In this document: positions 36,801 through 48,204 of the stretch, in pieces
Layout: every line of letters starts with the position of its first letter
How positions within the stretch are numbered: position 1 is the stretch's first letter
From: Gymnopus androsaceus JB14
Taxonomy: Eukaryota > Basidiomycota > Agaricomycetes > Agaricales > Omphalotaceae
Assembly: GCA_009733575.1 (NCBI GenBank)
Contig: ML769412.1
Span: forward strand, 310,001 to 374,000
Direction of reading: 5' to 3'
DNA length: 64,000 nucleotides
Made by a program: the position numbers and the translations under genes
Notes under the pieces: generated by a model
Told to the model about the DNA's origin: nothing
Database searches by the model: none
What the model saw: only the letters and a program-made list of their open reading frames with translations

Positions 36801-37280
36801 GCTGCCATATTTGGCCTAGGAATGGATCGGGCAGATCTTGCTTCGGCTTGAGGTGGCTGAGTTTTGTTAGACTGCCATGGCATGTTTTAGAATGAGAAAA
36901 ATGCTAGTATGTAAGGGATACTCACTCGGCATTGAACTGGCTTTTGCAGCAGGGCCATGGTATTCACAGGCTGAGAAAGATCCATGCTGTCAATATTCCT
37001 CCTACCCACTGCATGTTGGCTTCAGCTGGTCAGCTTCTCACCAGTTTTCTTCAGTTGAGTACGAGCTCTGCCTGTTCCTGCACCTGCTTGAACTGGCTAG
37101 TGATAGAAGGAGTTTTTAGTTATACATATTTAGGAGGGCAAAAATTGGATTACTTGGCCTGTGCCACTGGTGGTATTTCCATTCTGGGCTGGATTTTGAG
37201 CTGCAATAAATTGGTTAACACTTGTTCATCACAGCATTTTGCAACTTACCTGGATTTTTAGGCCTTCCTCTGCTAGTCAT
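33872..37280 (-). CDS. DUF6532-domain protein with AT-hook-like start
   Basis: The start is ATG at 37278-37280: MTSRGRPKNP then a GT splice donor; RGRPKNPG resembles an AT-hook DNA-binding motif. Following exons encode Ser/Gln-rich segments, then a Gly-Met-rich repeat (GMGGMGGMGGGMSGSGMGGG, near 36480) and an acidic stretch (FDGLDDEEIINDPEADLDGD). Near 34300-34680 the DUF6532 domain begins (SWRKSLKNIAIPIVKAHYNL, VQKVDNLLKDDNF), continuing with VKHCIAEYKFGKHNRLSFTA and QEHSRTYSAVLGGL. The likely stop is at 33872-33874. DUF6532 is a basidiomycete-specific domain of unknown function, often found near transposons. Many introns are needed. A 405-bp fold-back element lies within the gene at 35279. 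I did not verify every splice site; it could be decayed. Confidence 0.6.
35279..35683. repeat. 405-bp near-perfect fold-back (hairpin) MITE
   Basis: Two arms of about 195 bp are inverse copies of each other with few mismatches, separated by about 10 nt (TAAAAGTTCC, near 35471). The arms are made of CCTAGG and GGCATCC / GGATGCC units. The tips read CATCAGAAAAAACTGTTTTG and the inverse of TATCAGCAAAAACTGTTTTG, related to the CATCAGCAAAACCTG family. ATG flanks both sides. It sits inside the DUF6532 gene, probably in an intron or a Ser-rich coding stretch. Confidence 0.9.
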
Positions 37281-37479
37281 TCTAAGGGGAAGATGCTACT
37301 GGTGAGGGAAAGAGCACGCTTGCTTGTGGGTCCAATCCGAACCAAACATGTGCTGTGATCCTATTTTTGGGACACGGAAAACGGACAGCAGACTCAAGAA
37401 CTTGGAGGCATAGTACTACAGCACTAGAAAAGACTCCTATAAAGACCTACATTCCAAGCAATACCACAGCATTACATTT

Positions 37480-38400
37480 ACAACAGGTTGAAGATACTAA
37501 ACTACGTTTGTTTGGGACACCAGCTCATCAGTCCAAGAGTACAGAGCAGCTCACAGTCCCATTGCTAACGGTGTACATATCTGCGCATGCAATCAACCAA
37601 AAAGTCAGATTATGGAGCATGAAGCTTACTATCTTTGCATGTAACCACAAAATTTTCCTCATCCTGGTCCATCTCCCAGTCTTCCACCTCTGAATCAGAC
37701 AACTCTGCATTAGTATTGGGCTCCAAATTGTCTTTAGGATGTGCATTTGGGCCCTCTGCATTGCAAGGAAAGTTAGTGAAGGATGCAATCAGAAAGTAAA
37801 CTGCATACTTGTTGTTCTAACATGGTGGATATAATCTTTTACCTTTAGCTCTATGTCTGCAGCCTGGCCCGCCTGTTGCTGGACCTGGTTCATGTGCTGT
37901 TGATATAGTTCAAGAAGTGTTTTAGTTATCAAGACTTTGTGCTGGAGCATCTTGTTTTTGTTGGCAAAGAGCCACTACTGTTGGCATGCAAGCCTGGCAA
38001 TGATAGCAGCTTCTTCAACAGATAGCTTGGAGTTGGTCTGTAATAATTTAAGGGGAAAAAAAGACCTGAGAGGAGAATCAAATTTGAAAAAGAATCTGGC
38101 ATTACCATTGAATCTTGGAGTTCTTTTTGAATGAAGGTTGAGATGTCTTTAGCAAAAAATAGCCCTGTTTACAAAGTGCCGGTCAGCATCAGGATGAAAT
38201 AGGTCCTGATAAAGCCACACCTTCAAGCTGTTGGCATGGCTTCTTGTGGTAGGTGGGTGCACCTTCAAGTTGTTGACTGAGCATGTTGTGGTCGTGGTTA
38301 GATGGGTTGGGTGATCCGGCTCATCGGAAGTTGCAATAAGCGCCAAACAGGCGCTATCAACTTCAGCAACCACCATGTACCTCAACCATGCCATTGCTAA
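37480..38400 (-). pseudogene. Unrecognised multi-exon minus-strand coding remnant
   Basis: Possible exons on the minus strand are: MAWLRYMVVAEVDSACLALI ... VWLYQDLFHPDADRHFVNRA (38394 downward); KLSVEEAAIIARLACQQ, a TAG stop, then KNKMLQHKVLITKTLLELYQ (about 37850-38040); and an acidic exon SEVEDWEMDQDEENFVVTCK (about 37630-37700). The composition looks protein-like, but I recognise no family. The in-frame TAG in the middle exon argues for decay. It may be transposon cargo or the front part of an older DUF6532-type gene. Confidence 0.35.
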
Positions 38401-38576
38401 TCCTAACTCCTCACCCTACCTGGCTCTTGCTTGATCCAGGGCAATGGGACTTCTCAATCTACCATTGCTAGCCTCCAAAGACATCTCTCACCGCTCGTGG
38501 CTGCCAATGGCCACTACAATCTCTGCAAAGTTGTTGAATGGATTTTGGGGAATCATGATGGCATCCCAGCAATACT

Positions 38577-39459
38577 GAACAGGCTGAGCGCTATGAAGGT
38601 ATGACTACTTGCTACTATTGCTCTCATTGCCCTTTGTTGAACCTGTCCTTTGTTCAGAGATGGTTGAGAACATGAAGCGCATGGCTTTGTCAGACCAGGA
38701 GCTCACCGTTGAGGAATGGAATTTGCTTTCTGTTGCATACAAGAACGTAATCGGTGCTTGTTGTGCTTCATGGAGAATCATTTTGTCAATTGAGCAGAAG
38801 GAAAAAGGCAGCAAGGCTCAGGTGTCTATGGTCAAGGGTTACAGGGAGAAGATTGGGACCAAACTCGCAAAGATCCGCAAGGACATTCTTGATGTTCTCG
38901 ACAAGCACCTTATTCCTTCCGCAGCCTCAGGGGAGTCGAAGGTCTTTTACCACAAGATGTACACAATGTTTCCTTTTTGCCTCTGCTGTCATTTTTTGAT
39001 GTCGTTCTAGGATGGGTGACTACCACTGTTATCTCGCCGAATTTGCTACCGGTGACAAGTGGAAAGAGAGCATGGACAAGTCTCTTGAGGCTTACAAAGC
39101 TGCTTCTGACATTGCTGTTGCTGAACTTCCACCTACGCACCCTATCCATCTTGGTCTCGCATTGAACTTCTCCGTCTTTTACTATGAAATCCTCAACAGC
39201 CCCAACTGTGCATGCCATCTTGCCAAGCAAGCATTTGATGATGCTATTGCCAAGCTCAATACGCTCTCGGAAGAGAGCTACAAGGGCTCGACTCTCATCA
39301 TGCAACTACTCAGGGACAACCTTACTCTCTGGACCTCTGACATGCAGGACTCTGGTACATCCTTTTCATTTTCCATTTGAAGGATTGAGCTGATATCTAT
39401 CACCAGCTGACAAACCCGCAGAAAAGGAAGAAGCATCCGAGGCACCTGCTGACGAGTAG
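38577..39459 (+). pseudogene. 14-3-3 protein copy, N-terminally truncated, pocket residues lost
   Basis: Exon pieces read [74 protein letters not shown] and [20 protein letters not shown], ending ASEAPADE with TAG at 39457-39459. Three introns (near 38600-38660, 38958-39010, 39356-39404) sit where fungal 14-3-3 genes have them. The first 15 or so residues are missing; an in-frame TGA lies just upstream. 14-3-3 proteins bind phosphoserine through a Lys-Arg-Arg-Tyr set. Here the Lys and Tyr remain, but both Arg are Cys (VIGARR to VIGACC, DYHRYL to DYHCYL). Other changes include ERN to EWN and TEL to TKL. Best read as a captured, decaying copy inside the transposon. Confidence 0.85.
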
Positions 39460-39585
39460 ATTGGTTTTTATTGTTCAAGTTGTAATTCCATGTGTTATAT
39501 TGCTGTTGCATCCATCCCTCACCTCATGCTTACATTGGGAATGCCTTCCTCTCCATTTCATCACCCCTCCCAGTTTGCTTTCCCC

Positions 39586-40672
39586 TCGCATGCTGTCAAA
39601 TATGAGGCAGCTACTATGCTCACGTTACCAACTCAAAACCCCGCAGCGGTGAAAGGTGTGTTGGCTGGACATTTTACGTTCATGCATTCTTGTCGATTCT
39701 AGCATGTTTCTGGTTCAGCTTCTGCGTCGACCCTAATTTCTCTGATTATCAAAGAATCAGACAACAATGTGAAACTCATCATCCTCGATCGACTTGAAGC
39801 TCTGCAATATAAGCATGAACACATCCTCAATGGCCTCATTATGGATACACTTCAAATTCTTGGAAGGTAGGCTCAGTTTTGTTGTTTCTGTCCAGAGAAC
39901 TGAACATATTTCAGCTCGGAACGCCCCTCTACGCAGATGTGCTCCTTGTAAACCAAACTGCCAACACCTTACAATTTGGATTTTGCAACCCTTGGGGACC
40001 TCAAAATAGTCGAGCAACTGTCTGTTTATACAATTAACCCTCATGGTTTCCAGAGCATCAAAGCCGCTATCAATGTATCATCTGCAGAAACAGGCATTAT
40101 TTTTGGAAGCATTTTGTGGGAAGGACCTAACATGTCCGAAGCCTGTGTCGTTCTGAATAACATCCACATTGATATTATGGATTATATCAAACCAGCGTAC
40201 TGTAATGAGGTGCAGGTAACCTTTTTCAATCAGATATTCTTTGCGTTTCCACTCATTCTGTACCCTCAGTTCCATAGCATGTGGATGGAGTTCAAATGGG
40301 AGAATTGTGTCAGCATGAACAGTTCTGTTTCATGAGTTTGGCTACTGCTTCAGTTGAATTATTCTTATGACTAATTTCAATAGTGATCCATGGGAGTATC
40401 TCAAACACATCATGAAATCCACTTACATGTCGTGCTTGACCCCAGAAGGCACACTCTCCGGGGATTGCGACCTTTTACCTGCCAATATGTACATGAGGAG
40501 TCTGTTTGGTGGGTTTTTTTTCCGTCTGTTGAGGTTGGCAATTTCTCATTTAGTGTTCTTTAGGCGAAGATGCACTGGCGAATCCCAGTATTGAACGGAC
40601 GGGAACTAGGGGCATTACTGGGCATGTTAGAATACTGAGTAAAACACAAGGTATCGCACTTTCGCGACTACC
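39586..40672 (+). pseudogene. Coatomer subunit beta (SEC26/COPB1) C-terminal fragment
   Basis: Recognisable pieces in order: [38 protein letters not shown] and [17 protein letters not shown]; then, after a deletion, GTPLYADVLLVNQTANTLQ; ATLGDLKIVEQ; MSEACVVLNNIHIDIMDYIK; FHSMWMEFKWENC; and [20 protein letters not shown]. Beta-COP is an essential coat protein of Golgi transport vesicles. This copy lacks its N-terminal half and a central block, and has a frameshift near 39975 between NTLQ and DFATLG. Introns are kept (for example about 40216-40269). It starts only about 130 bp after the 14-3-3 copy, on the same strand, making an artificial neighbour pair. A captured fragment, not a working gene. 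Confidence 0.85.
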
Positions 40673-41688
40673 TATTGATATGTTCATTTATAGCCTTCAT
40701 AAAATACTCAAATTCATGAAACCAATGACAAAATCTCTATTGTTAAAGGTACTATTGCTGTGCTGTTGAGACCTACCTCCGTGCTAAGCTGTGGTTGTGA
40801 GACGCGTTGCGCCAGCGTGGGAAGTCACATGGGCAAGGATACAGTGTGGGTGTGTGCACCAAACAAACTTCCCTTCTCCCATGATGCCTCGGAAACGCAA
40901 GGCCACTGAGTTGGAGTTGCTGCAGGCCTCTGCACCCAGTGGTGTCTCAGATATATCTGGTATGTTGGTCTTTACCCCACCACCTTTCAGCCCCTTGTGT
41001 TTGCATGCCACTGGTCATCGTTAGGCAACCCTGACATCTGGGGACACTGAGGATGGCCTTTTTAAATTAGACATACATGGTTGCTTGGCCCATAGCATAT
41101 GCCCCACTGCTCTCAACACCACTGACACGTTTGATTTCCAGGGTACCATGTTACACACAGCCACCACGAGTTCAACCCCCGTTTTCTCCGTGCACAGGAC
41201 TTTATAGTTAAAGTCAATGTCTGGGAGCTATTCATTGAGGCCCAGGCCTCTGCCGACCTTGCTTGGAGATCGGGTCTTGAGGAGGAGATTGAGGAGATTG
41301 AGGAGCTTGGTTCCCTGCCATGCTGTGCCGCTTCTCCCTTGGCTCCCATCCCTGGCTTCAACCCACTCTCCAACCTCCTTCAGCTGCTTCCACTGCCTCC
41401 ACCCTCTGGTGCACCAAAGCATGCACTGTATGTTGCGGATATGTTGCTGAGCACTGAGGAGCGTAAGAAGCTCAAGGACACCTACTGAAAGTGCCAAAAG
41501 CAGAGTGAAGAGTGATGCAGGATCCAGGTGGAGGCGGGGACTACACTCAAGCAGGTGGTGCTGGTAAAGTCCCAGGCACTTCAGGCACCTACCAAACTGA
41601 CCTACTTAGGGTAAAAAAATGATCTCCTTAAATATGCCTAAGAGGACCCTTTCTGGAGTAGACTACCCACCCATCATATAAGGTGTGT

Positions 41689-42600
41689 AGCTACCCCAAC
41701 CTGGGGTGGCTACCCATTTTTCTCCAAGTTGACTTGGGTAGCTACCTATCATGTCACATCACGCAGTGCCTGGGGTCTTGCCTGGGTAGCTACCCATGGT
41801 TTTTTTGTGGTTTTTTTCTTGCAGTTTGGGGAGCATTTTACACGACTTGACTATGTTTGACAGTGTGAATGTGGGTATATTACTTCAAGCCATATGAGCC
41901 ACTAACTTGGGTAGCTACCCACTTGGTTGCATATCATCTACCAGTTACCTGTATTTGTTTGATTATCATGCATTGGATATATTTAATAAACCACTTAACT
42001 ACTATTGAGATTTGAAAATAATAGACATAGTGGGTAGCTACCCACTTATTTGTATGAATACTGGTTTACATAGCTTAATTAATTTCACTCTATCTGATAT
42101 ATTTAGTACACCACTTCAATACTATTAAACATAGTGGGTAGCTACCCACTTATGAGCTATTTGTATGGACATTCAACTCATGCATATCATTGATGCAGAA
42201 ACCATGAACCATACAAGTCTGTTTTGTTACACTTTCATTTGTGAACCTGTATATATAATATATACTCATACTGTGTAGCTGCCCACCACTATATAATTCC
42301 ATCTGCTACATGAACTCATTCATGGACTTGTATAAATGCTTGTACTGGGTAGCTACCTTATCCACTGAATTTGTTTTGAGGTGTATATGTCCATATCAAG
42401 GACATTACACAATATATAGACTCACATGACTTCCACCAATGGTGTGGGTAGTTACCCACATTAAACCAACATTAATTTGCATTAGAGGTAGCTACCCACC
42501 TTAATTTTGATTGAAGGGTAGCTACCCAGCTTAATTTTCATTAGGGGTAGCTACCCAGCTGAATTTTCATTAGGGGTAGCTACCCAACTTAATTTTCATT
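41689..42600. repeat. Left array of GGGTAGCTACCC palindromes
   Basis: At least a dozen copies of the 12-bp palindrome GGGTAGCTACCC, or one-base variants, occur, densest at 42485-42595 where units of about 35 bp (GGGTAGCTACC + CAGCTTAATTTTCATTA) follow each other. The mirrored array lies at 48205-49510. Subterminal arrays of this kind often bind transposase; that role is inferred. Confidence 0.85.
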
Positions 42601-44050
42601 ACAGGGCCTGATGTGCGGAATATGATTCATCTATCTATCTATCTACACACTGAATTGGCATAAGTGCCGATGAGTAAAGCTCTGAGAATTTACTGGTCAA
42701 GGGTACGTTCGCTGCAAAGGGGAGAAAACATGCACCCAAGAGTTGTATCCAATCCTGCCATTGCACGAGAAGGAAACTGGAGTGATAGACACACAATTTT
42801 AGATTATATATGTAATATCTCTTGCACCAGTCGGAAAGGTCCCTAAACTTAGTCCCAGCATTACCCATCAGGTCCTGATGGTTGATCGATGGTGCTGAAT
42901 GGTTGATACTTAAAGAATTGCAAAACTGCGATAAGTACATACCATGTCAATGAGCTTAGAAGTACATACGGCAATCTCATAATACCAAGCCAGTTAACTA
43001 GAAAGTAGCCTGTCTCTTAAGCAATTATTCCACGAGAGCAGTGCTGGCCACATTGCGCACATGCATTGCGATCTATTGAGAGCAGTACCTTCAGGGGTTC
43101 TGTTAAGCCCGTGCAGCCCAGATCAAAGCGGCGGGAAATCGATCGCAAATCGATCGTGGGAATCGACCGATGTCAATCGATCGATGACCTGGGTTGGACC
43201 TTTGAAGTAACGGGACTTGGCGAAGCTATTAGCAACACCCTTAACACACTGTAATGTGTCCCAGAGGAAAGGAGTGGAAGAAGGGCGGAGCGGAGCGAAC
43301 GCACAGCCGCAGGTCGATCGCAAATCGATCGCAATGTCGATCAATTGATCGGCGGAGATGTCGGAAATAAGAATAGAGAAGATCAGCTAGGCTAAGTTGA
43401 TTTTCGAACTAAAGTTACGATACATGGTATACTACTTAAATACTAGTGAGTTCGGATAAACGGATAAATGTAAAGAACAATAAGTAATATATATCCGGGA
43501 GTGTATTCAGTAAGTATAACAATAAAGTAATTCAGTAAGAAAGACAAAAGAATATAAGAGGAATAAAACAATAAGTATCGGAAAGTGTGTCTAAACATGA
43601 TAGGGATGTTTCCAAAGGTAAAGGGCAGCTATCAGATCGATATGTCGATCGATCGATGGCGATTGATCGGAAATTGGCGGCAAGTGTCAATGATTGGCAG
43701 CGAGTGTCGGACGTCGGCAACGAGTGGTGATGATTGTAGGGATATAACAGTAGTTACATCGAAAGGTTGATTGATCAATGGCAAATGATCGGAAATCGGC
43801 GGTAAGTGTCGGAAATGATCAGTGATGATAGCATGGATATAACAGGTTCTGGAAGGTGAAAATGCGGGTATGCAGATAAAGGCTTCATTGGAATCTTTAT
43901 TCTGACGTGAGTCGCACTCATGACAAAAACCAGATGGGAAATTTTGAACAGAGGAAGATGTAAATAAACGCCCATGCAACAATGGACCGGTCACCGGCAG
44001 ACACGCAAACGTTGCTCAAAACCTGCTCATACCCAAATTGTGAGAGCCTG
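42601..44050. other. Non-coding part of the 8-kb element with ATCGATCG-rich patches
   Basis: No gene seen. Clusters of overlapping ATCGATCG-type palindromes (GATCGATCGATG, AATCGATCGCAAATCGATCG) lie at about 43138-43190, 43314-43360, 43636-43680 and 43765-43800. They are unusually CpG-rich for this neighbourhood. Confidence 0.5.
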
Positions 44051-44079
44051 TGTAATCGCTCAAAGAGTGACCTTTGGTA

Positions 44080-44880
44080 TGTGGATTCTGAAATCATCAC
44101 CAACAATTCATATGCCAATATCTATCAACTCCATTGTGTTTTTCCACTGATAAAGTCATTATGTGGACACCCGGGGTATGTCCATGCTTCCCCTTGTATT
44201 TTCTTATCTTATCCTCATAATGTCCATTTATCTAGCTTTCCTTCGAAATTGTCATGATGACAATCGTAATGTGGAACACCATACTGCAACCTTGCTCCAA
44301 CCAGTCCAAATTTGCCAAAATTGTTCATCAAGACAGAGTAGTGTACTTCGTGGTGAGTGTCTTTCCTTCAAGTCTAATAGAATACTAACCCAACCGTTTA
44401 CAGATTCTCTTGAGTATGTGCTGAACTAAAAGAAATGATGCATATGATCCTTACTGTTCGATCTGGTCTTTTCTAGCTTTGCACCTGCTCAACCTTGTCC
44501 TCGCCGTTGTTGCCCCAGTATGTTTATAACTTTTCCAGTTATCCAATGTAAAGCTAACATCACTGGTTGATTAATTTTTATAGCTTTTGTTAATCTTATT
44601 GGGTGTCTTGTGCGTAATTTGCTCTCTGTGCCCAGTCCTTTTCGCAAGTCCCGCTCATTGTTAATGTTCTTGCAGTTTCATTTGGTGTAGCACAACTGTC
44701 ACTGTAACAAGACTGATATTGCGGTTGCGCTCTATACAGAAAACACGTCAAAGAGAGTCGCTAGATTTGGTACACTCATTGGACGTAGACAAGGAATGAA
44801 TGAAAAATGGAATTTCCGGACACAAGCACATGAGTATTGCAGTCAATCTAAAGCAGTCCCATCTAGAGGTTGATGGCTAA
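44080..44880 (+). pseudogene. Truncated DUF6533 gene copy (3' half)
   Basis: This stretch parallels 46120-46967, the 3' half of the neighbouring DUF6533 gene. Shared landmarks are TCTATCAACTCCATTGTGTT, ATTATGTGG(A/G)CACC, CAAATTTGCCAA(A/G)(A/G)TTCTTCATC-type sequence and TCTTGCAGTTTCAT(T/C)TGGTGTAGCAC. The reading FIWCSTTVTVTRLILRLRSI mirrors FIWCSTTITVKLTQLILQLV of the full copy. The 5' half, with the DUF6533 domain itself, is absent. Confidence 0.7.
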
Positions 44881-45263
44881 AAAACTGGTAACTGTTCAAC
44901 CTCGCAGACAGTTCACTAATCTACTTGTCATCTGGCAAATTTCAATACCTCCAGGAAGTAAAATATTCGGGAGTGTACAGATATATGTGGATGTGGATGA
45001 GTGAGTCGTGATGCTAGTATGATGGCTCCGGTAAGTGATCCTGGGCAGACTGAGGGCTTGCTGAATGCATTCCTGATACTCCTCAGCCACCGCAAAACCC
45101 ACTCATACCAACCTCGGATTGATTCATCCAGAATCAATGATACAACAATGATGCTATAAAAATACTCTACACCTTTATTTCCTTCTTCTTTCTTTTCTCT
45201 ACCCTTCAGCATCGGCCTGGTTTGGTACACCATAGTCTTACGCCAGCAATGTAAAACCGACTC

Positions 45264-46967
45264 ATGTCCACTGATCATGAATCAGTCGCAACGGCCATCA
45301 AAAACTTCAATGCTTCAAGATATCTTGTAAGTAAAAAACCTTACCCCACTTTGGTTCAGAACTCATCCAAAAATTTTCACAGCTGCAGGAGTTACTGTAC
45401 GTATGTCTCTCCTTTGACCCACTGATCTGATATGGTAGCGTCCTATTCTTCATAGATAATTTTTTACAACCACATCCTCACCTTTTCCACTGAATATCGA
45501 CTGATATGGCATGTGGAATGGAAGGCCCCCAAAGTACTCTTCCTTCTAATTCGGTATATTGTTCCTCTATGCCTTCTCCTGCAGACACATTGTGCATATG
45601 ATTCCTTCTCTTTCACTTTGAAAGTCTCAACTTGGACTCGTTGTATCTCTTTGGAAATAACCGAATTCGCAAACTCGGGTGTAACAGACCTTGTAAGTTA
45701 TTGATTCACAACTATCAAACAATTATCTAACCTGGCTTCTTTATTTCTACTATGAATTGGTTATAACCCACACACGATCTTCAACCAACCATTTCAGTTG
45801 CCAAGTCATGCTCAATGCTGCAGTAAGTGCAATACCATTTCCACATCTCATTTTGATTCCCCTACATAGCTAGCTGCTGCTAATGATAGATTTTTTGACT
45901 ATTGGACTCGGAGTAGGCAATTGTATGCATTTCCTTTCCTTTCTACCAAATCGCTTCATTCTAAATCTCTTTCACACACACGCACAAAGTCCTCGTAATG
46001 CTTCACATCTGGAACCTTTGGGAATGCAATCGGTGACTAATTGTCTGGTCTCTCTTACTGTTCATTGTTACTCAAGTGGCAAATGTGACATGTGGGATCA
46101 TTACAGTGTTGAACTTGATTCATGCGTCTCAATGTCTATCAACTCCATTGTGTTACACTTGGGACTCTTTTGCAGCCATCGTTTCATTCAACCCTATCCT
46201 AAGACCTTGTGTCTCAAAGAGTGACACTTTCTATTATGTGGGCACCTAGGGTATGTAGTACACATTCCTTCCTCCTGCCCTTTCCCAATTTCTTATCCTG
46301 TGATTCATCCAGCTTTGCTATGAAATAGTCATGATTACAATAGTAATGTGGAGTGCGACGCGATGACCTCAACCCAATCAAGCCAAATTTGCCAAGGTCG
46401 TTCATCGGGACGGGGTAATATATGTACTTTATGGTAAGCATCTTCCCTTCAAGTGGACAATACTCTAAGTACTAACACACAATCGTCTATAGATCCTTTC
46501 AAGTATGTTCTGAATTAAATGCAATTTATACATATGATTCTTACTGACTGTTCTTCTCTCTAGCTTTATGCCTAATCAACCTTTTCCTCGCCATCATTGC
46601 CCCAGTACATCTACAACTTGCCCATCTATCTACTTTTTCATCAATATAGGGCTAACATTCTTAGGTATCTTGTGCGTAAATCCCTCCCTCTCTGTACCCA
46701 GTCCCTACCCACTCATGTTCGTGTTCTTGCAGTTTCATCTGGTGTAGCACAACCATCACTGTAAAACTAACACAGCTGATACTGCAGTTAGTATTACACT
46801 CTGTAAAGAAAACACATCAAAGCGAGTCGCTATACATGGACGTAGCCACCGAACGAACAAACGAAAAATCAATGCAATTTCCAATCCCAAACAAGCAGTT
46901 ACTATACTCTCCTCTAGATCTAGAACAAACTTCAACCTCACAGTTACAGTTACATCATCAACTGTAA
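45264..46967 (+). CDS. DUF6533-domain membrane protein
   Basis: Start ATG at 45264: MSTDHESVATAIKNFNASRY then an intron. Two short exons lead into the DUF6533 domain, read as FYNHILTFSTEYRLIWHVEW and PKVLFLLIRYIVPLCLLLQT. Later exons hold further hydrophobic segments. The last exon encodes FIWCSTTITVKLTQLILQLV, then a polar tail (MDVATERTNEKSMQFPIPNK) with TAA at 46965-46967. DUF6533 proteins are 7-TM-like, very numerous in mushrooms and of unknown function. At least eight introns are required and I did not confirm all, so it may be decayed. It rides inside the 8-kb element, with a truncated duplicate just upstream. Confidence 0.6.
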
Positions 46968-47285
46968 AAATTTGCAAGTAGATTTGGGGGGAGTGTACAG
47001 AGTATATATATGTAATGTGTATGTGGGATGAGAGTGATCATGACAACTAGTACAATGTAGGTCAAACGTTCTGGGCAAAACTTATACGAGTAGATGCGCT
47101 CCAAGTCTAATGAGTAAATATGCGAAAGCAAAAGCGACTTGGCAAATCGAATCAATCAATCAATCATCATACTAAGAAAGCAAGCAACAGTGACAAGAGG
47201 GAGGAGGGACATAATAGACAAGGTGGGACAAAATTATAATGCATCCGAAGAGACCCATTGGATTTGTGGAACAGAAACAGTTTTT

Positions 47286-48005
47286 TCACGGCTTGTAGTC
47301 TGCGGAATAAGGATGAACCAAAGCGCATTTCGCTATAGGGTGGTTTGTTAGTGAGTGATACACTACACATGAGGAATGAATTCCAAACCTGAGATGCACT
47401 TTGCAGAATCATAAATCAGTGTTTGCTGAAACACAAAACAAGTGTCAGATAAAACCCGCTAAACACTCAAAAACTTACTCTCAACATATCTATCCCAGCT
47501 TCATCCAGCACCGGTACAACCCCCGAAAGGTCCTTTGTAGACCATTGAGGGAAAGTCGCCTTGTAATCCAGAAGAGCAGAGACTCCAGGCCATGCCTGCT
47601 TATTCGGCATGCCCATGATTCTGGTTATCATCTGCCATTGTAAACATCTCTCAACTACAACAGGAAGGAACGCATCAACTGCTCACTTGAATATCTTGAA
47701 TATCTGATTGATTTCAGAATCACCAGGGAATAGGGGGTGGCCTTGCAATGCCATCTCAGCAAAGATACACCCTACCAACCAAATATTGACAGCCATTGAA
47801 TAGTGGCGTCCGCCGAGCAACACTTCTGGGGCACGATACCATAGCGTGATGATCTAAGAGGTTGAGTTAGAGTTTGAAGGAGACCTAAGAACAGCCACCT
47901 ACCTCATGCATGTAGGTTCTCATGGTAATACCAAAAGTGTGCACGAGACCAAAGTTGGTGAGCTTGAGATTATTGTCCTTGTCAATCAAAAGATTCACAA
48001 TGTAG
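47286..48005 (-). pseudogene. CDK1/Cdc2 kinase fragment with mutated DFG motif
   Basis: On the minus strand: LLIDKDNNLKLTNFGLVHTF, ITMRTYMHE, an intron, [83 protein letters not shown], and KCALVHPYSADYKP ending at a TGA (47286-47288). This is the C-terminal two thirds of the cell-cycle kinase CDK1. The catalytic DFG is NFG, and DIWS has become NIWL. The N-lobe, the glycine loop, the PSTAIRE helix and the HRD loop are absent. Introns remain. A captured copy in the 8-kb element with no kinase function expected. Confidence 0.85.
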
Positions 48006-48204
48006 AATTTTTATGTATTTCTTATATACTGTAACACAATGCCAACCACTTTACAAGTTGACATCCTGTGTGAGCGAGAACTTGTTAGTTGAAGTAGGTG
48101 TCAAAGTGTACATTATATAGTGTACATTATATGTTTATATTGGAAATGGCAAAGTATAGATCCATGTAGCAACAAGTTTTTTTTGATTCAAATTGTCTGA
48201 AAAT

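Noticed and set aside
41689..42600. CRISPR-like array
   Set aside because: The repeated unit is a 12-bp palindrome with irregular, AT-rich spacers inside a eukaryotic transposon end; no cas genes.
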